From NCBI RefSeq assembly GCF_001625215.2, contig NC_030383.2, forward strand, positions 49,162,380 through 49,226,379: 64,000 bases of DNA, written 5' to 3'. A program made the position numbers and the translations under genes. A model generated the notes under the pieces. It was not told the DNA's origin. It made no database searches and saw nothing but the letters and a program-made list of their open reading frames with translations. The DNA comes from Daucus carota subsp. sativus. Lineage: Eukaryota > Streptophyta > Magnoliopsida > Apiales > Apiaceae. The first letter of the stretch is position 1; every line of letters begins with the position of its first letter. Below, one piece after another: positions 11,412-25,530 of this stretch.

Positions 11412-14400
11412 TGAAGAACCTTTTAAAGAAACTTCATATTAGACACAATCAGTCTGAAGAGTTAGAAGGGTCTACTTCATCCAAGAGCAATAAGTTTAGT
11501 AATGTCTCCTCTCCCGAGAGGCTTTTGCACTCTGAGCATAAGCCATTTTCAGCTATTTCTGGTTGGTTGAATTCAGTTAAAAATAGACGCAGTCCAAGTC
11601 CACCTCGAACTTCAAATGCCGCCAGAGGAGAGAGGATTGGGCAATCTGATTCTGCGAGCAGTAGTGCTCTGGAAGCCGAGTTGGATGCAGTTTTACGTGA
11701 TTCGGGCACTAGCAACTTAAGGGATCCTGATATAGACGAGGATTATCAGATGGAATTGGCTTTGGAGCTGAGTGCAAGGGAGGACCCTGAAGCAGTTGAG
11801 ATTGAGGCAGTTAAACAGATAAGCTTGGTACCTTCTCGTTTAGACAACACTGGAGCTGAAGTTGTTGCGTACCGCTATTGGGTTAGTTTTTAGTATTGTT
11901 CTCTACTCAATACTTTGCTAGTTGTATTTTATTTCCTTTAGTCCTTTAGCTAGGTAAAAGTAATAATTGGTTTAGATGCATGTAACTTGCCAGTATAAAC
12001 TAGTACGCTACCTAGAAAGATAATGAGATAGGGGATTCGATCTGTGAATCCTATTGTGGTTTCTTTAATCTATATGTAGCTATTATAAACTCAGTTATAT
12101 GTTCTTTGTGGTATTTTTTTATCAATTGTCAAAAGAAAACTCCATGCTTGTGCATTAAGACGCATGAGAAAAGATGTGTAGAAGTTTTTATATCATCTGC
12201 AGGACTTTAATATCCAAAATTGATATATTATATTAACAGCGTTTAAGTTGTGAATTATGTTCTAGAATTTTGGATGTAATAAAGCAATAGTGCAAACAAG
12301 TTTAATATGGTAAAAATTTAAGAAATAAGTCTCCAGGAGGAGATCAGGTCTACTATATATATCATTTGAACTTCTTTATTATTCTGGTACTTAGAATACA
12401 TCAACAATCTTATCCACATATTCATAACCATTTAAATATAGACAGTTAGAAAATACAAGGGAAGTTAATCTTAAATCTTGATTTGAATTTTCTGTATGGC
12501 TTGGCTAAGTGAGACTGTACTTATCTTAATAAACTTCAGACACCATAAGTATTATAGCTATACTATGTTCTTGATATTTGTTTTGAATTATTTCTGCCAT
12601 TTGTAATCTTAGGCTCAACCTATCTCGTCACAGATCTTATTATCTATTTAACAGAATTACAGTGCACTTAGCTATGATGACACGATTACCGACGGTTTTT
12701 ATGATCTATATGGTATCTCAATGGAGTCCACTTCATCAAAGATGCCTTCCCTTTTTGATCTTCAAAGCAAATCATCTGATGATATTACATGGGAAGCAGT
12801 TCTTGTTGATACAGTTACAGACTCTGATTTGAAGCTCCTGAAACAGAAAGCCTCAGATATAGCTGCGAGATCAGGTTTTCCAAATTTTGCAGGTAGTGTT
12901 TTGGTAAAGCAACTTGCTGCTTTGGTCTCTGATCAAATGGGGGGGCCTGTTGGGGATCCTGATAACATGTCGATGGCATGGAGACGTCTTAGTTTTAATT
13001 TAAGAGAAAGTCTTGGAAGCCTGGTTTTGCCTCTTGGTTCAGTGACAGTTGGATTACCTCGTCATCGTGCACTATTATTTAAGGTACTCTAAAATCATTT
13101 CCTGCTGTTGGAAATAGAATTTATCTTAATCCTCTCTGCAGTCGTAAAACTTCATACTTGTTTCAATGATCAATTTAAAGCTTCTTTTTTCTTTTGGCAA
13201 ATGAAAGTGAAATCTTCTTGTTGCTGCAGTCACTGCTAGTCCAGTAGTAATAAATGAATTTGATCCCTGATATCTCTGATTAATGAAACAGAAATATTCC
13301 ATATTTTGGAAAACCATAATACTTTCAGCAACCTCTTTGATTTCATGGTTTTGTAGTTCTTGGCCGATAGTGTTGGCATCCCTTGCCGGCTAGTAAAAGG
13401 ACAACAATATACTGGTTCGGATGATGTGGCAATGAACTTTGTACGAGTTGATGATGACAGGTTATTATTATTATTTTAAACTTTTTCAGTAGTAAGTAAT
13501 ACAAATATTTGTCAATATGAACTTTGGATAACTTACAACATGCACATAGGCTTAAACATATAATTGCTCCCTTTATGTGCGATGAGCAGCTTTATCATAT
13601 GTGTCTACACGTAAGATGTAAGTAAAATTTATAGGCTTATCTGAATTTCTCTATAATTGTGCTAATAATGAGCATATAAATCAATAAAACAACAATTAAA
13701 GTGTGTGTGTGTATTATATATTTTATATTAGCCCTCTATCCTGTTGGTGCATATGTGAATGTCGTATCCCACTATGAGGTCAAAAATAGCTGATGTCAGG
13801 TTGTTAGGTGTCTGAAATGGTATTACTTGAAGAGTCCATGTCATCTTTAAAAAATGTTGGGCCAGTCAATAGCAAAATCGATACAATGAGGCGGGACAGT
13901 GGATGTGACTGAATTTGTAAAAACAAACTGATATATGCATCCTTCTGTTACTGCATAACCCCTATTCTGGATGTATTGTTGCTTCTTTTCTAATCAATAG
14001 CTGATGTATAGGGAATACATTGTTGATTTGATGGCGGACCCTGGGACACTTATTCCATCAGATATTGCGGGATCACATATAGAGTATGAGAAGTCTTTCT
14101 TTCCAACTGGCCTTTTGGCTGTCAATCCCACCCTTATAGATTCCTCTAGTAGCGGGGTAAATACATTGCATCGAGAGGTGTCAGAGAAATTGACTCTGAA
14201 CGATGGGCCCAGGTCTAGTAATATTAGTGCTGCTGAAAGAAAGTACAAAGAAAGAAATGAACATGTGTCATCTGTAGATATGTTATCATGTAGTAAAGCT
14301 GAAGAAGGGGACAGCGAGTCATCTGCTACAAGTCCTGTCAAAGTAAAGAAGGATTTTGCTGAATTTCCTAGCAAGCCCAACAGCTCCCACTTGCTTGTAA

Positions 14401-17400
14401 AATCTCCTTCGTGGACTGAAGGTGTTAGCTCCCCAGCTGCACAAAAGATGAAGGTGAAGGATGTTTCACAATACATGATTGATGCTGCCGAAGGAAATCC
14501 TGAATTGGCTCAGAAGCTTCATGCTGTGTTACTTGAAAGTGGTGTTGTTGCTCCTCCAAATTTGTTTACCAAAATAAATCAAGAGGAATCAAATCTAGCA
14601 ACAGTTGAGCAAAAGTTCCCATTTGAATGTAGTGACAGGAGTAGAGAGGGTGAAAACATCCAGGAAACGAAGAGTCAAGAACCTCAAGGTGATACTAATC
14701 AGAGTTGCATTTTACCTTTTCTGCCTTACCATGAAGCTCATTCCAAAGGACAACAGTATAGATATTCAGAAGAGCAGCCAGATTCCGGAGAAGTGCAGGA
14801 ACTGTTCGTTTCATCTCAGTCTGATGTAGCACCGTCAAAGTTGGAGAGGAATGTTCCAGTTGCATCAGCATCATCATCAGCAGCAGCAGCTGTTGTTGCG
14901 TCTTCAATATTAGTTGCTGCATCAAGAAAAAGTTCTGATTCTAAACTTGAACTCCCTGTAGCTGCAGCTGCCACAGCTAAAGCTGCAGTTTTGGTGGCAA
15001 CAACTGCTGCTCTTAGCAATCAGTATGAGAATCAGGATTTGCATTTGCAAGGTTCCCTTGCTCCCTTCTTTGACCCATTGGGTCGTGAGCACAGAGTCGG
15101 AGATGCAGAGGCACATGCAGATGCTACAGATTACGAGCCACAAGGTTGTGGTTATCAAGTGCCAAATGATGTCTGCGGAAATCTAGATGCTGAGAAAATA
15201 TCAGACAAATCTACTATGCAAGAAAGCATTGGAAATGCTGCATTACTTGATGAAGTATCAGATTGTGAGATTCTCTGGGAGGATATCACATTGGGCGAGC
15301 GTATCGGACTTGGTACTAACCGGCACTAAAATTTATTAGTATTCTTCAAATTCATGATGTGACATCTTATTCAGTGCAATGTTTTTACTTTATGTATATT
15401 TGCTTATTTTCTGGATCTAGGGTCATATGGGGAGGTCTATCGCGGCGATTGGCATGGAACTGTAAGTTCATCGTTCTTGTTTCCTGCAAAAGTCATAACT
15501 TCCAACTAGTACATGATTTCTTCTTTATGTTCTTATCCCTCAGATCTCCGATTCTATTAAAATATATCAGTTTGGATAATATCTGTTTGAGATAAAAGAT
15601 GTAACCCCTGTGGTGCCAGAAAAAGTGCAACTAAATAAGCAAATGATGCTGGCTGGTGGAAACTAATAACTTCATTACTACAAGATGATTTGTTCCTGCA
15701 TTTCTTGTTTTGTTTGGTCCTTTTAAATTTCTGTGTTGACAATTTTGGACAAATATCAGTATTATAAATTTCAAATTTAAAAGATTTCCCTAGGAAGGTG
15801 GAAGCAAATTTTATTTCTTTCAATTTTTTTTTTATTATCATGTATTTCGAGTCTGCATTTCCAACAATTCAAGTCCTCCTGTTTACTGGCCACTATTGTG
15901 ACTGGAGGTCATCTACAGCTTTCTAAATTCCTATTATTTGTATTTTGCTAGTAGAAATATAATTAAGCATTTTTAGTGATATTGGTTGACCTATAATGTG
16001 CTGTTGTAAACGAAGTACTTTTTAGGTTAGAAAATACTGTACTAGTTTTAACTAGTTGTCAGATCGAATTTTGTTGAAATTCGTGATAAACATATTAGCT
16101 TCTTTTCCTATTATCTATTCAGACCTTGGTCCAAGAACGAGTAGCTGATTGTTCCTTTTTTGATATGTCATGCATTACATATAAGCAACTTACTGATCGT
16201 TTGCTCTTTCTATTGATATAAACTATTTTACAGAGTATTAGTTAACCCATCTCCCAGGTGTTTGCAAATGAACTTGTAAAAGACACTAAAAGAGTTTGCG
16301 AAAATCTAGTTAAAATATGATTATTATATGTTTCTAAATACTGCTTGTCTGAATAGAATTTTGTCGAGGGTCTACTAATCCAATTTTTATCATGAAACTT
16401 TTTCTAAAGGTTTAATACCTGAACTATGGTTGCTTGTGTTACTTAAAAATCTACTTTACTTTGTATAGTTAGGATTCTTAAATCTTACTTCGTTACTGTT
16501 GGTATAAATTATTGTCAAATTGTCTAATCTTTATTGAATAAAATAAATGAAAACTTATTTCTGTTATTTCTGATAATATTTTTGCTTATGTTACTAATGT
16601 ATCTTCTGTCTATCGTACAAGAACCTTACACATGCTCTTAATTTTTAGGAAGTCGCTGTGAAGAAATTCATAGACCAAGTTATTACCGATGAATCCCTCA
16701 AAGAATTCAAAAGCGAGGTATAATTTTTACTCTAGACCACAGCTCCCAAGAAGCTGAACTTTTTCTTGAATATTAAGTGGATATTGTAGGGTAGATATGC
16801 TAACCTGGGGTTAATCCAGGATTTGTATAGCTGATTGCTGTTAGTTTGTATGTATGTGCTTTCTCTTGGCTCAACTTTTATTTTGATGCTCTGCTGTGAT
16901 TTGCACTTAAAACAATGCTAGGGAAATAGGAAATTTAATCCTTCGCACTTATTACAATTATATGAAGAAATAATATGGAGAGTCAGAAACCATCTTCCGA
17001 GCCGCTAAGCAAAGATATTAAAATTATGTGTAGATGAATATCAGGTTGTTTATATCGGTTGGATGCTATGTATTTTGAAATTTGTTGCTAGATATTCACA
17101 TAATCTGTCGTATGGTGTGGTCTAGATATTCTGTATATCTATAATGTTTCTGACCATTAATCTAGTTAAACAATTTATGTTGTATCCTGCTACATACCTT
17201 GGATAACCTGGCAGTCTATGTGACAAGTATACTGCAGATATGTCATTTCAAATTGTAACAAAGCTAGTCTAGTTTTAAGATAGGCAAGAACTCTGGAACA
17301 CTGGAACTGGCACATGGACAGTGCTTAATCTTAATTTACTCGACGTTTGCCAGGTTGATTTGGAATCATAACTAGCAGACACATTTGAATGACCTTATAA

Positions 17401-20400
17401 GTGTTTTTTTAGTGCTGAATGATCTAATAAGTTGATATGTAGAGATAACTTTATGGAAATTTGTATGTGCAAGGTCCGGATCATGAAAAGAGCTAGACAT
17501 CCCAATGTTGTTCTCTTCATGGGGGCTGTTACTCGTGCTCCAAATCTCTCAATAGTGACCGAGTTTCTTCCTAGGTAAGTCAGTATGTGTATCGTATCAC
17601 ATGTCTACAATATATTAATAAAAAATAAACCGAGTGCTAAGTTTATATCTACCCAACTTTGACGGGATTGATATGTAAGAAAGTAGAGGGATTTTTCTTT
17701 TCCATCTTATTATCGTCTGTATAATGTTATCATGATTTTTACTCAAGGGCCACTTTTGACGTGTTTGCACCGAGTGTATTCGTAATTACTAACTTCTTCT
17801 TGCCTACTATTGAATTTTTAGTTCTTTAATTAATCTTGTTTAATCCTTTGTTCATTTGGGCTAAATAAGTTGCACCTTGGTGATTTTATGTAAAATAGGT
17901 ATTTAGCGTTTTTATCTATCTATCTTTTTCCTAGTACGAGAGGGTTTTTATTTTCATACCGTAAAATATAGTAATATTTGGTTGCACCAATATCTTTAAT
18001 CAACTTCTAATTATTCTCTAAGAGAGTTCTAGAATAGAAGGCCGTGTCTTTGGGATACTATCCTTCGCTTGCCTTTTATTCGTTCCATATATTTTCTGCT
18101 TGGAATTATATCAAATAAACACTTCCTTTACTCTTCAAACCCAACTTTGTTCCTAAAAATCAAACCCTGACTTTCCATTAACCCCTCTCTCTTAACATAA
18201 CCCCTCTCTCTTAACCTTTGCTTTAATATTTGTCCAACTTCAAGCTGCATATGTGTACCAAGGGTCTTTATTCCATTAACTTGGTATAAGCGAATAATTT
18301 TGTTGCAAAAACGACTTCCCCTAAATCTTTCGTACAGTTAAAGCATTATACAATTAGGTCATGGTCAATAGTATGACTGGGTTCATTATGCTTTTCTATT
18401 TTGTTATCTTTGGCAAAGGTTTCAACTTCTTTTATTTTACTGTACAATTTCATCATAGAACATGCTTGAATTATTTATTTTCTTGTGCAGAGGTAGTTTG
18501 TATAGGCTAATTCACAAGCCCAACAACCAACTAGATGTACGGAGGCGTATGAGGATGGCTCTAGATGCAGTATGCTCTCATTATCTTTAACATAATGCCA
18601 ACATAGTAAGGTTTTGGATTTTACCTATAAATTAAATGGCTATGTTACCCCTATAATTCAAATTTCAGGCGAGAGGGATGAATTACTTGCACAACTGCAC
18701 ACCAGTAATAGTTCATCGTGATTTGAAGTCTCCAAATCTTCTTGTAGATAAAAACTGGGTCGTGAAGGTGGCATTCTATTATAATATTACATTACTTTTT
18801 TAAGCGCTGTGAATTTGAATTTCTTATCAGCTTCTTCTACTTATCACTAGGTTTGCGATTTTGGGCTATCAAGAATGAAGTATAGCACATTTCTTTCCTC
18901 AAGGTCAACTGCTGGGACGGTGAGGTGTATTTGGCTTCAAGTTATATAGAATTCTTCCACTGCTTCTGTCACCACGCTAGCATTTTCCTAATTATGACTT
19001 GTGTATATATTAATTTATAACTTGAATTTGCTCTCTATCTATCTGCTATGCTGTTTGTTTATGTTCTATGCCTTGCTCGGTGCTGCAAATATGAGCTAGA
19101 AAGTAGCTTGCCTATTATGATGGATAAGATTATCCTGTCATTCTTATCCAGAGTTGATATTTTCTTATGCATTCTATGTGATCATAGCTTCCTCTGTGGT
19201 CCCTTCCGTCTGGCTACCTTGCAATTGTTTTTTCAGTTGTCTGATGCCTTCCTTGAATGGAAGAGTATTGCTACAGTACTGAGAGTCAGCTAATATTTGT
19301 TGCATCATTTTATTATCAGCCATTTCTGTAGAAGATAGCACAGTGCTGTTGGTCCAGTACACTGGAATTGGGAGATGTTTTGGTTGCCAAATTCTCGTTA
19401 TCAAGGTGGTTGCTGTGATCCATAGTCTACAGATATCCATATCTACAGATATGTATGCTTTTTGCAGGAAAATTTAGTTGGATCGCATATCCTGTAACCT
19501 GGTTGTGCTTACTTTGCAACATATATTTGAAATTTAGTTTACAAAATAAAAAGTGATATAGGAGAATTCATGTACTTGATATGACGTCATATGAATGTGC
19601 ATGTTTCTAAGCTGTAGTTTATAGAATGAATTTTTTAGTTGAAAATGGGTGGAGACTGAAGCAGATAAAGCACCAGTTAGGTTGCCTGATGTTAAATATT
19701 GCATCACAGAACAGTTAAAAGTGATAGCATTCTGTTCTCTCATTTTCTATGCCCATTAATCTTCGATTCATCTTCTTTGTAATATTAGTTATGCATTGAT
19801 ATTTCTAACAAAACTGTTGTGTTTGTCAAGTTTATGGATCTGTAGCTTTTTTTATTAGCGACTTGTTTTTTATGTTGATAAACTGAAAAAGGGTCCATGT
19901 AATGTCTGAGCAGAGTATCAATGGCTATATAATTTATATTTGCATGACTGTTTTCTGGTTTTTTTGCTTATGCTTATCACATTTAATTGTTTATTCATTG
20001 GGTGAATATTGGCTAAGCTTATACCCACAGGGGATTTGGTTCACGAGTAATGCTTATTTTCTGTTCTTTTTTCTTCTGCACCACCACCTTTGGCCCGAAC
20101 TGGTAAATATTAGATGTCCCTTCAATTCTTATTTATACACACATCACCTTTTCTGAGGTTTACAGCCATTATGTGGCAATGCAAACTATATAAGAAACCA
20201 TAGGTAATTAAGTTCTCTTGTGTATATGTAGTTCAGATTATTCATGTTATCGAATTTTGTGGTAAAATTATAGTATTATTACTCCACCAAGCCAGCTCTC
20301 CAGTGCCACACATGTTGACAATCCATAAAGTATGATAGTTAGTCAGATTATAGTGCAGATATTACCGTGTCTTAGGTACATAACAAGAGAGTTATCCTAT

Positions 20401-22060
20401 CACGTTCATCCACACACGTGGCGTAAGGTTTTCTGGTGTGTGTTACAGTGTCTCTTGTATAAAATGAACCCATTATTCTTCCATACAGTCGGAGTAGGGT
20501 TTTAGACGTATCTTATATAAAATGTTTTTATTCTTGCAGAATTATATTATACTCTAAAATTATAAGTATGGTTTCGCTGGGCTAATGGCCAGTTTGTGAG
20601 AGAAAGGTTTGATGAGGAAGCCGTGGTAGAGTTATTGATTGTTTGCACTTCATTACATTTCTTAGTGTTCTTATTCTCCCTTTTCCCCTTATTTTATTGT
20701 GCTATTTGTTTTTTATTTCACTAGTCAATTAGCACATATTTTAGGACCAATTGTTGTTGAGATTGGGGGAGATAGAAAGTTGTACTGGTACCAGTTGGCA
20801 ATGGCCATGATGGTGATATGATACTGGTGATATGATACTGACATGCTATCTCCGCTACAGTTTCTATGTATAACCAAATCTACATGTCTAATTACTTATT
20901 CAGATGAACTGAGACGGCCTTACCTGAGGTTTTTGTATGCATGGGTGTGTATCTGACTCTTTATAATTCATTTGAGTTCCCCATATCCAAGTCCCTTAAT
21001 ACTCATGCTCAACCCTACTTGTTGCAGTTGATGCTTATTCCTATTGCCTTATAATCCTTTGACATTTTGCAGGCAGAGTGGATGGCTCCCGAGGTGCTTA
21101 GGAATGAGCCATCAGATGAGAAGTATGTTGTGCTATGCTTCCTTATCGCATCCCTTCTATATACTTTAAAGTTGTTAATGCTGCTTACATAGTAGCACAT
21201 GCCGATTTGCCGTGTACTTGATTATTTCACTACTTGTATCACTGGTTAGCTTTACAATTTGGAAACTATGTGATGACAGGTCTGATGTTTTTAGTTACGG
21301 AGTAATATTATGGGAGCTATGTACTATGCGACGACCATGGGGGGGATTGAACCCGATGCAAGTTGTGGGGGCTGTTGGATTTCAGCATCGCCGGCTTGAC
21401 ATTCCAGAAGACACTGATCCTGTTATTGCTGATATCATCATCAAATGCTGGCAAACGTAAGTATTTCTTGACCCCCATGTTTCCTTTATGTGAGTTGCTT
21501 TTGTGATTTTATCAGTGCTACTAGTTGTGTATCAAATTAATCAACATAAAAAAAACAAAGCACAGGAAATACTGCTGTTTCTAAAGTGTAGCCATACGCC
21601 CATACCTTTTTAAGTATTGGGCGCACCACCTTTCACCAATGAAAGGTTTAATATTGAAAGACACTTGCAAACTTTGTAAATCTGTTTCCAGGACTACTAC
21701 AATTTATATTAAAGAAAAAAGTGAGATCCAGAAACTGTTTCATCTCACCCATCTTCTATGTACAATTATGCATATTAAAGCCAGAACTAAGATTTTGACG
21801 CCTTGTTAGATCGTTATCTAGCCAATATATGGACTTGCAGGTTCAAGGATTGTACAATACATAATGTGTGCTTATACTCGGAGCTAATATCTTGTAACAA
21901 TTTATATTGCAGTGATCCAAGATTACGACCTTCATTCGCTGAAATCATGGCTGCTTTAAAGCCGCTCATTACTTCACAAGTGTCTAGGCCCCCTCCAACT
22001 GCAAGCAGTGCCCAAGAACAGGGTCAGCCTTCAGAAGCCTTAAAAGAAAAAGGAATCTAA
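11411..22060 (+). CDS. Raf-like MAPKKK, EDR1/B3 type
   Basis: Thirteen exons: 11411-11881, 12655-13083, 13357-13460, 14012-15312, 15421-15461, 16649-16717, 17474-17574, 18491-18569, 18669-18767, 18851-18919, 21073-21122, 21280-21456, 21913-22060. They give 1045 residues with consistent phases. The N-terminus [10 protein letters not shown] is typical of the group. An EDR1-type regulatory domain covers about 130-350, then a Ser-rich linker with an Ala-rich segment (about 620-680) found in At1g73660-like members. The kinase domain spans about 760-1018 and looks active: glycine loop at 767-772, ATP Lys787, HRD 881-883, DFG 901-903, APE 926-928. The family phosphorylates MAPKKs or SnRK2s in stress, ethylene, sugar and defence signalling. 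For exon 4 the acceptor at 14011 was chosen because the nearer AG at 14000 brings an in-frame stop. Intron 10 is 2.15 kb with nothing recognised in it. Confidence 0.93.
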
Positions 22061-22608
22061 GCCGGAGCACAACCCATTGGAATGCTTTGCAATATAGGCA
22101 AGCAGTTAGTTCAAGACACATGTATACTTCTTATGTTTGATTTTATTTGTGATTTTTTACACTATTCTTCCCCCCCAATTTAGTCTTACAGTATATTGTT
22201 AAGGTTGATCGACAAATTGTATCAAGTTACTTCAGAAGAACTTTGAACCATACGTGAAATAAAATTGGATTTCTTTTTCTATAATTATGTAGAAGGAACT
22301 TAAATGAAAAAGTATAAGAGGAACAGCTGACAACATTCATAATTCAACGGTTATTCTCCAGGCAATTTTTTAGTTTGGTAAATACAGCAATTCCTAGGCA
22401 ATACTCCACATAGTGTATTGTCATAGGCTGTTAATGAGAACTGAAGTACTGAACCATCAACTTACATGTTGACATGCAAGTTTCATGGACTATATGCTTC
22501 TATTTGTGTGCAAAACTGCAAATCATATTAATGTCTTGAACATATTGAAGGGATTAATCATATTATTGTACATTTCAGCTTCTGACTTATGTAGAGGCTG
22601 TTTTTCTA

Positions 22609-22831
22609 TGCTGGGGGAGCTCGTTTGGTTACAATTGACTTGTGCATACAATGCTTCTAAGTAGGCCTTCAGTCTGAGTTCTACTGCTTTATATATTTTT
22701 CTTCGCCTGCTGCGTAGCCTGATGCTGGGCGAGCTTGTTTGTTACCACTGACTGATGCATAAAATGCTTCTAAATATGCTTTCGGTCTGAGTTCTGCTTT
22801 ATATATTTTCCTTTGCCTGCTTCATAGCCTG
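22609..22831. repeat. Imperfect 110-bp tandem duplication
   Basis: 22609-22721 and 22722-22831 both run from 'atgctggg.gagct' to 'tagcctg', sharing 'ggtctgagttctgctttatatatttt'-like blocks with scattered differences. They lie in the 3' flank of the MAPKKK gene. The rest of 22061-23444 is 3' UTR and AT-rich spacer without a gene. Confidence 0.7.
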
Positions 22832-23444
22832 ATTTTAAGGTTCAACTGGTGTAGAAGTTCAGAGCTCTCTGTGTTCTGGCTATTTTTGGGCTTATATTGA
22901 TTTCTGCTCATTGGAAGAAAATTGACTTCCTCAGGGGCAGGGTGAAAGGAATGGAAGTATATAAAGCTTGTGAAAAGAATGAAAGTATATAAAGCTATTC
23001 TATATTGTGTTTGGTTTAGGTTAAGGAAAAGGACAGAAATGAAATGAAATTTGAACTATAATATAATTAAATATTTAAAAAATTCATTCGTTCTAGTTCG
23101 ACACCAGATTATCAGTTCCACCCTAAAAAAGAATTTTATCAGATTATCATTGCTAAACAAGCTTAATTTCCCCTCTTAGCATTTATCACATAGTCCTGTT
23201 TTTTACTGTGTTCTATTTGTACATTATATGCAATGCTTTAATTTCTTTCACAAGTTAATAAAAAAAAAATATCCATTTAATTTATAAAACATCACCACAA
23301 ATACACGATGCAAACAGTAAGCAAAACATTTGAAAGAACTACGGAAGAATGGTGCGGGGCTAGAAACAGCCATATCATATAATGTAATATCAGCTGAAAT
23401 GAAGTACATCAATGACAGATAAAGTACGAATTTCATACACATAC

Positions 23445-25282
23445 TTAAAACAAGGTGCTAGCTAGTTCAGACACATCTGTTACAACTTGATCATAATCCG
23501 ACTTCAACTTCTCTTGTTCATCTTGTGCCAGCTCCCCCTTTGTAGGCTTTGTTAAAACCAGAACACAACATGTTGGCCTCTTTGTGGATCCAGCATTTGC
23601 GAGCTCCTGAGACAAGCAATTAAGATGCATTTTTACATAACATAAAAAGTACATGTACATATTTAACAAAAGGAGCTTATAACAGGGAAAAAAAGAAGAA
23701 GAGCATAATTCAAATTGTTTCAAATATGATGATACATGACTGTCATTGTTGGCACATGACAAATGGATTGTACACAAAGTTGTATAGTAATAACAAAGAG
23801 GGACATGTTTCAACTCACTTCTTTTGAGTTGACATATATGTAGGGTATATCTGCTTCTTCGCATAATACTGGAACATGAGTGATAACATCAATTGGTGAT
23901 ATGTTCCCTGCTATAATACATAATCTGCATTCATCAAACAAATTGGTTATAGTTAGGTTTGTTGAAGATTTCAAAAAATTCATATGCAAAAGTATAATTT
24001 CCACTATAATAGATCCTCATCCTCCAAGAAAAAATAGGCACCACGGTATATATTTTGTTTCATGCTAGTAAGAAATTAAATCCTATATTCACAAGAAACA
24101 TTTATTTAGGATATTTAATAACCTGCATTTCATGACTACTAAATTTAAAACCATGCTGATGATAAATAATTATTGGCCCCATTTGGGAATTAGCGGTTAG
24201 CGGATTGAATTAGATGTTTTGACTAGCTGATTGAAATAGATGTTTTAACTAACGCATTGGATTAGCGGTTAATTGTAAAATTGTTTGGTAAATAGCTGTT
24301 ATGATTAGTTTTTTGTGGCACATACCAAAACCTAACCCAAAAAGCTCCTCAAAGTAGCTTTTTGAAAATTAGCTTTTTGAACCAAAATCTCTATTTCAAT
24401 CCGCTAACTATCAAACGCTAGCGTTAGCGGATTGAAATAGTCAAACCTCTAAACCAACCCAAACCTCTAAGTTCTAACTTCCAAACAGGGCCATTGTTTT
24501 CCAGGTACAATATGTTTTAGAATAACAGCTTCAGTTGACTTAACTCCTTATCTTTTTACCCAATAAACAACATTCAACTTATTAATTTAATGAACTTTTT
24601 TACTTTAAGGCTCTCATAATTGTAAATATGACTCATTCTGCTCGACCATGTGAAAGAGTTAACAACTTTTCCACATGACATCCAACACAACTGATGCAGC
24701 AAAACAGATAACAAAATAAACTAAATCCTTATTAGTCATTCTGTTTTCAGCATTGAACCATGACAAGAAATAACTTAAACTAGCCCAAAATATCCGGTTG
24801 TCTACACTGTCGTATATCCCTAAACACCATTGATTCCAAAATGATCTAGCAACACTTTTCAGCATTATTCATTTCCCAATCAACAATTAACAACATACAG
24901 CAACTATAACACAATGCAAAGGTAATCAGTAAAAAGCCGCTAATTACTGACCCTTTGTTACCCTTGCGAATACTCTTAACCACCTCCTTAACGCCTCTCT
25001 TCAAGCATTTCTTTTCCGCAGCTACCACAAACACATCAAACTCAAATCAATCTCACATAACCAAAAAATCAACTAAACAATCGAACACAGACAAATCATA
25101 TAGACACAGAAACAATGTAAGTATAGAAGTGTGATTGAATTAGTAGGAGTACCTCGGCGAACGAGTTTAAGGGCGCGTTTGGAGAGCTTTTTACCGGCGA
25201 GGGGTTTAGCAATGGGGGATAAAATGAAGGCCTTCTTCCTGTCCTTGTGGCCTGATTTCTCTGTCTCGCTGTCGCTTCCCAT
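23445..25282 (-). CDS. NHP2: H/ACA ribonucleoprotein subunit NHP2 (L7Ae family)
   Basis: Four exons on the minus strand: 25282-25153, 25021-24952, 23924-23819 and 23606-23445. They join in phase to 155 residues, close to the length known for plant NHP2. An N-terminal Lys-rich stretch precedes an L7Ae/L30e fold covering about 35-140. It contains the RNA-contact segment KRGVKEVVKSIRKGNKG, then LCIIAGNISPIDVITHVP and RPTCCVLVL. NHP2 binds the kink-turn of H/ACA snoRNAs with dyskerin (CBF5), NOP10 and GAR1 in the nucleolus and Cajal bodies, guiding rRNA pseudouridylation. Two telo-boxes lie just upstream. Intron 2 holds a Tourist-like MITE. No damage seen. Confidence 0.95.
24175..24492. mobile_element. 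Tourist-like MITE in NHP2 intron 2
   Basis: GGCCCCATTTGGG at the left and CCAAACAGGGCC at the right are imperfect terminal inverted repeats, flanked by ATT on both sides. Inverted internal blocks (TTAGCGGATTGAA and its complement) extend the symmetry. A related but more decayed copy lies at 49245-49503. Confidence 0.6.
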
Positions 25283-25319
25283 TTTTGGTTTGTGAAAAAA
25301 CAGAGAGGGTTTCAGGAAA

Positions 25320-25328
25320 TTAGGGTTT
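25320..25328 (-). promoter_or_regulatory. Telo-box upstream of NHP2
   Basis: AAACCCTAA on the minus strand, 38 bp upstream of the NHP2 start codon. Telo-boxes are enriched near the start of plant genes for ribosome biogenesis and translation, which fits NHP2. Confidence 0.6.
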
Positions 25329-25384
25329 ATGAGAAGGCGGTAGAGTGGGAGAGGATAGTTGGGGTCTTGGGAAGCTTGTGTTTA

Positions 25385-25393
25385 TTAGGGTTT
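25385..25393 (-). promoter_or_regulatory. Second telo-box upstream of NHP2
   Basis: A second exact AAACCCTAA on the minus strand, 103 bp upstream of the start codon. Two copies in about 75 bp argue against chance. Confidence 0.6.
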
Positions 25394-25530
25394 TAGCGGC
25401 TCTTCTGTCACGTGAGCTGCACGTGTGTAATATTATTGAATATTATTCTAAATTATTATCTCTAATTATATTCTTTTGCATTTTAAATATATTTTACTTA
25501 TTTTTGCCATCATCTATCTATTATCTATCT

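Noticed and set aside
14000..14011. Acceptor AG at 14000 for MAPKKK exon 4
   Set aside because: It would put an in-frame TGA directly after the junction; the AG at 14011 restores the family sequence EYIVDLM.
13994..15158. Long minus-strand frames opposite MAPKKK exon 4
   Set aside because: Antisense shadows of a long coding exon.
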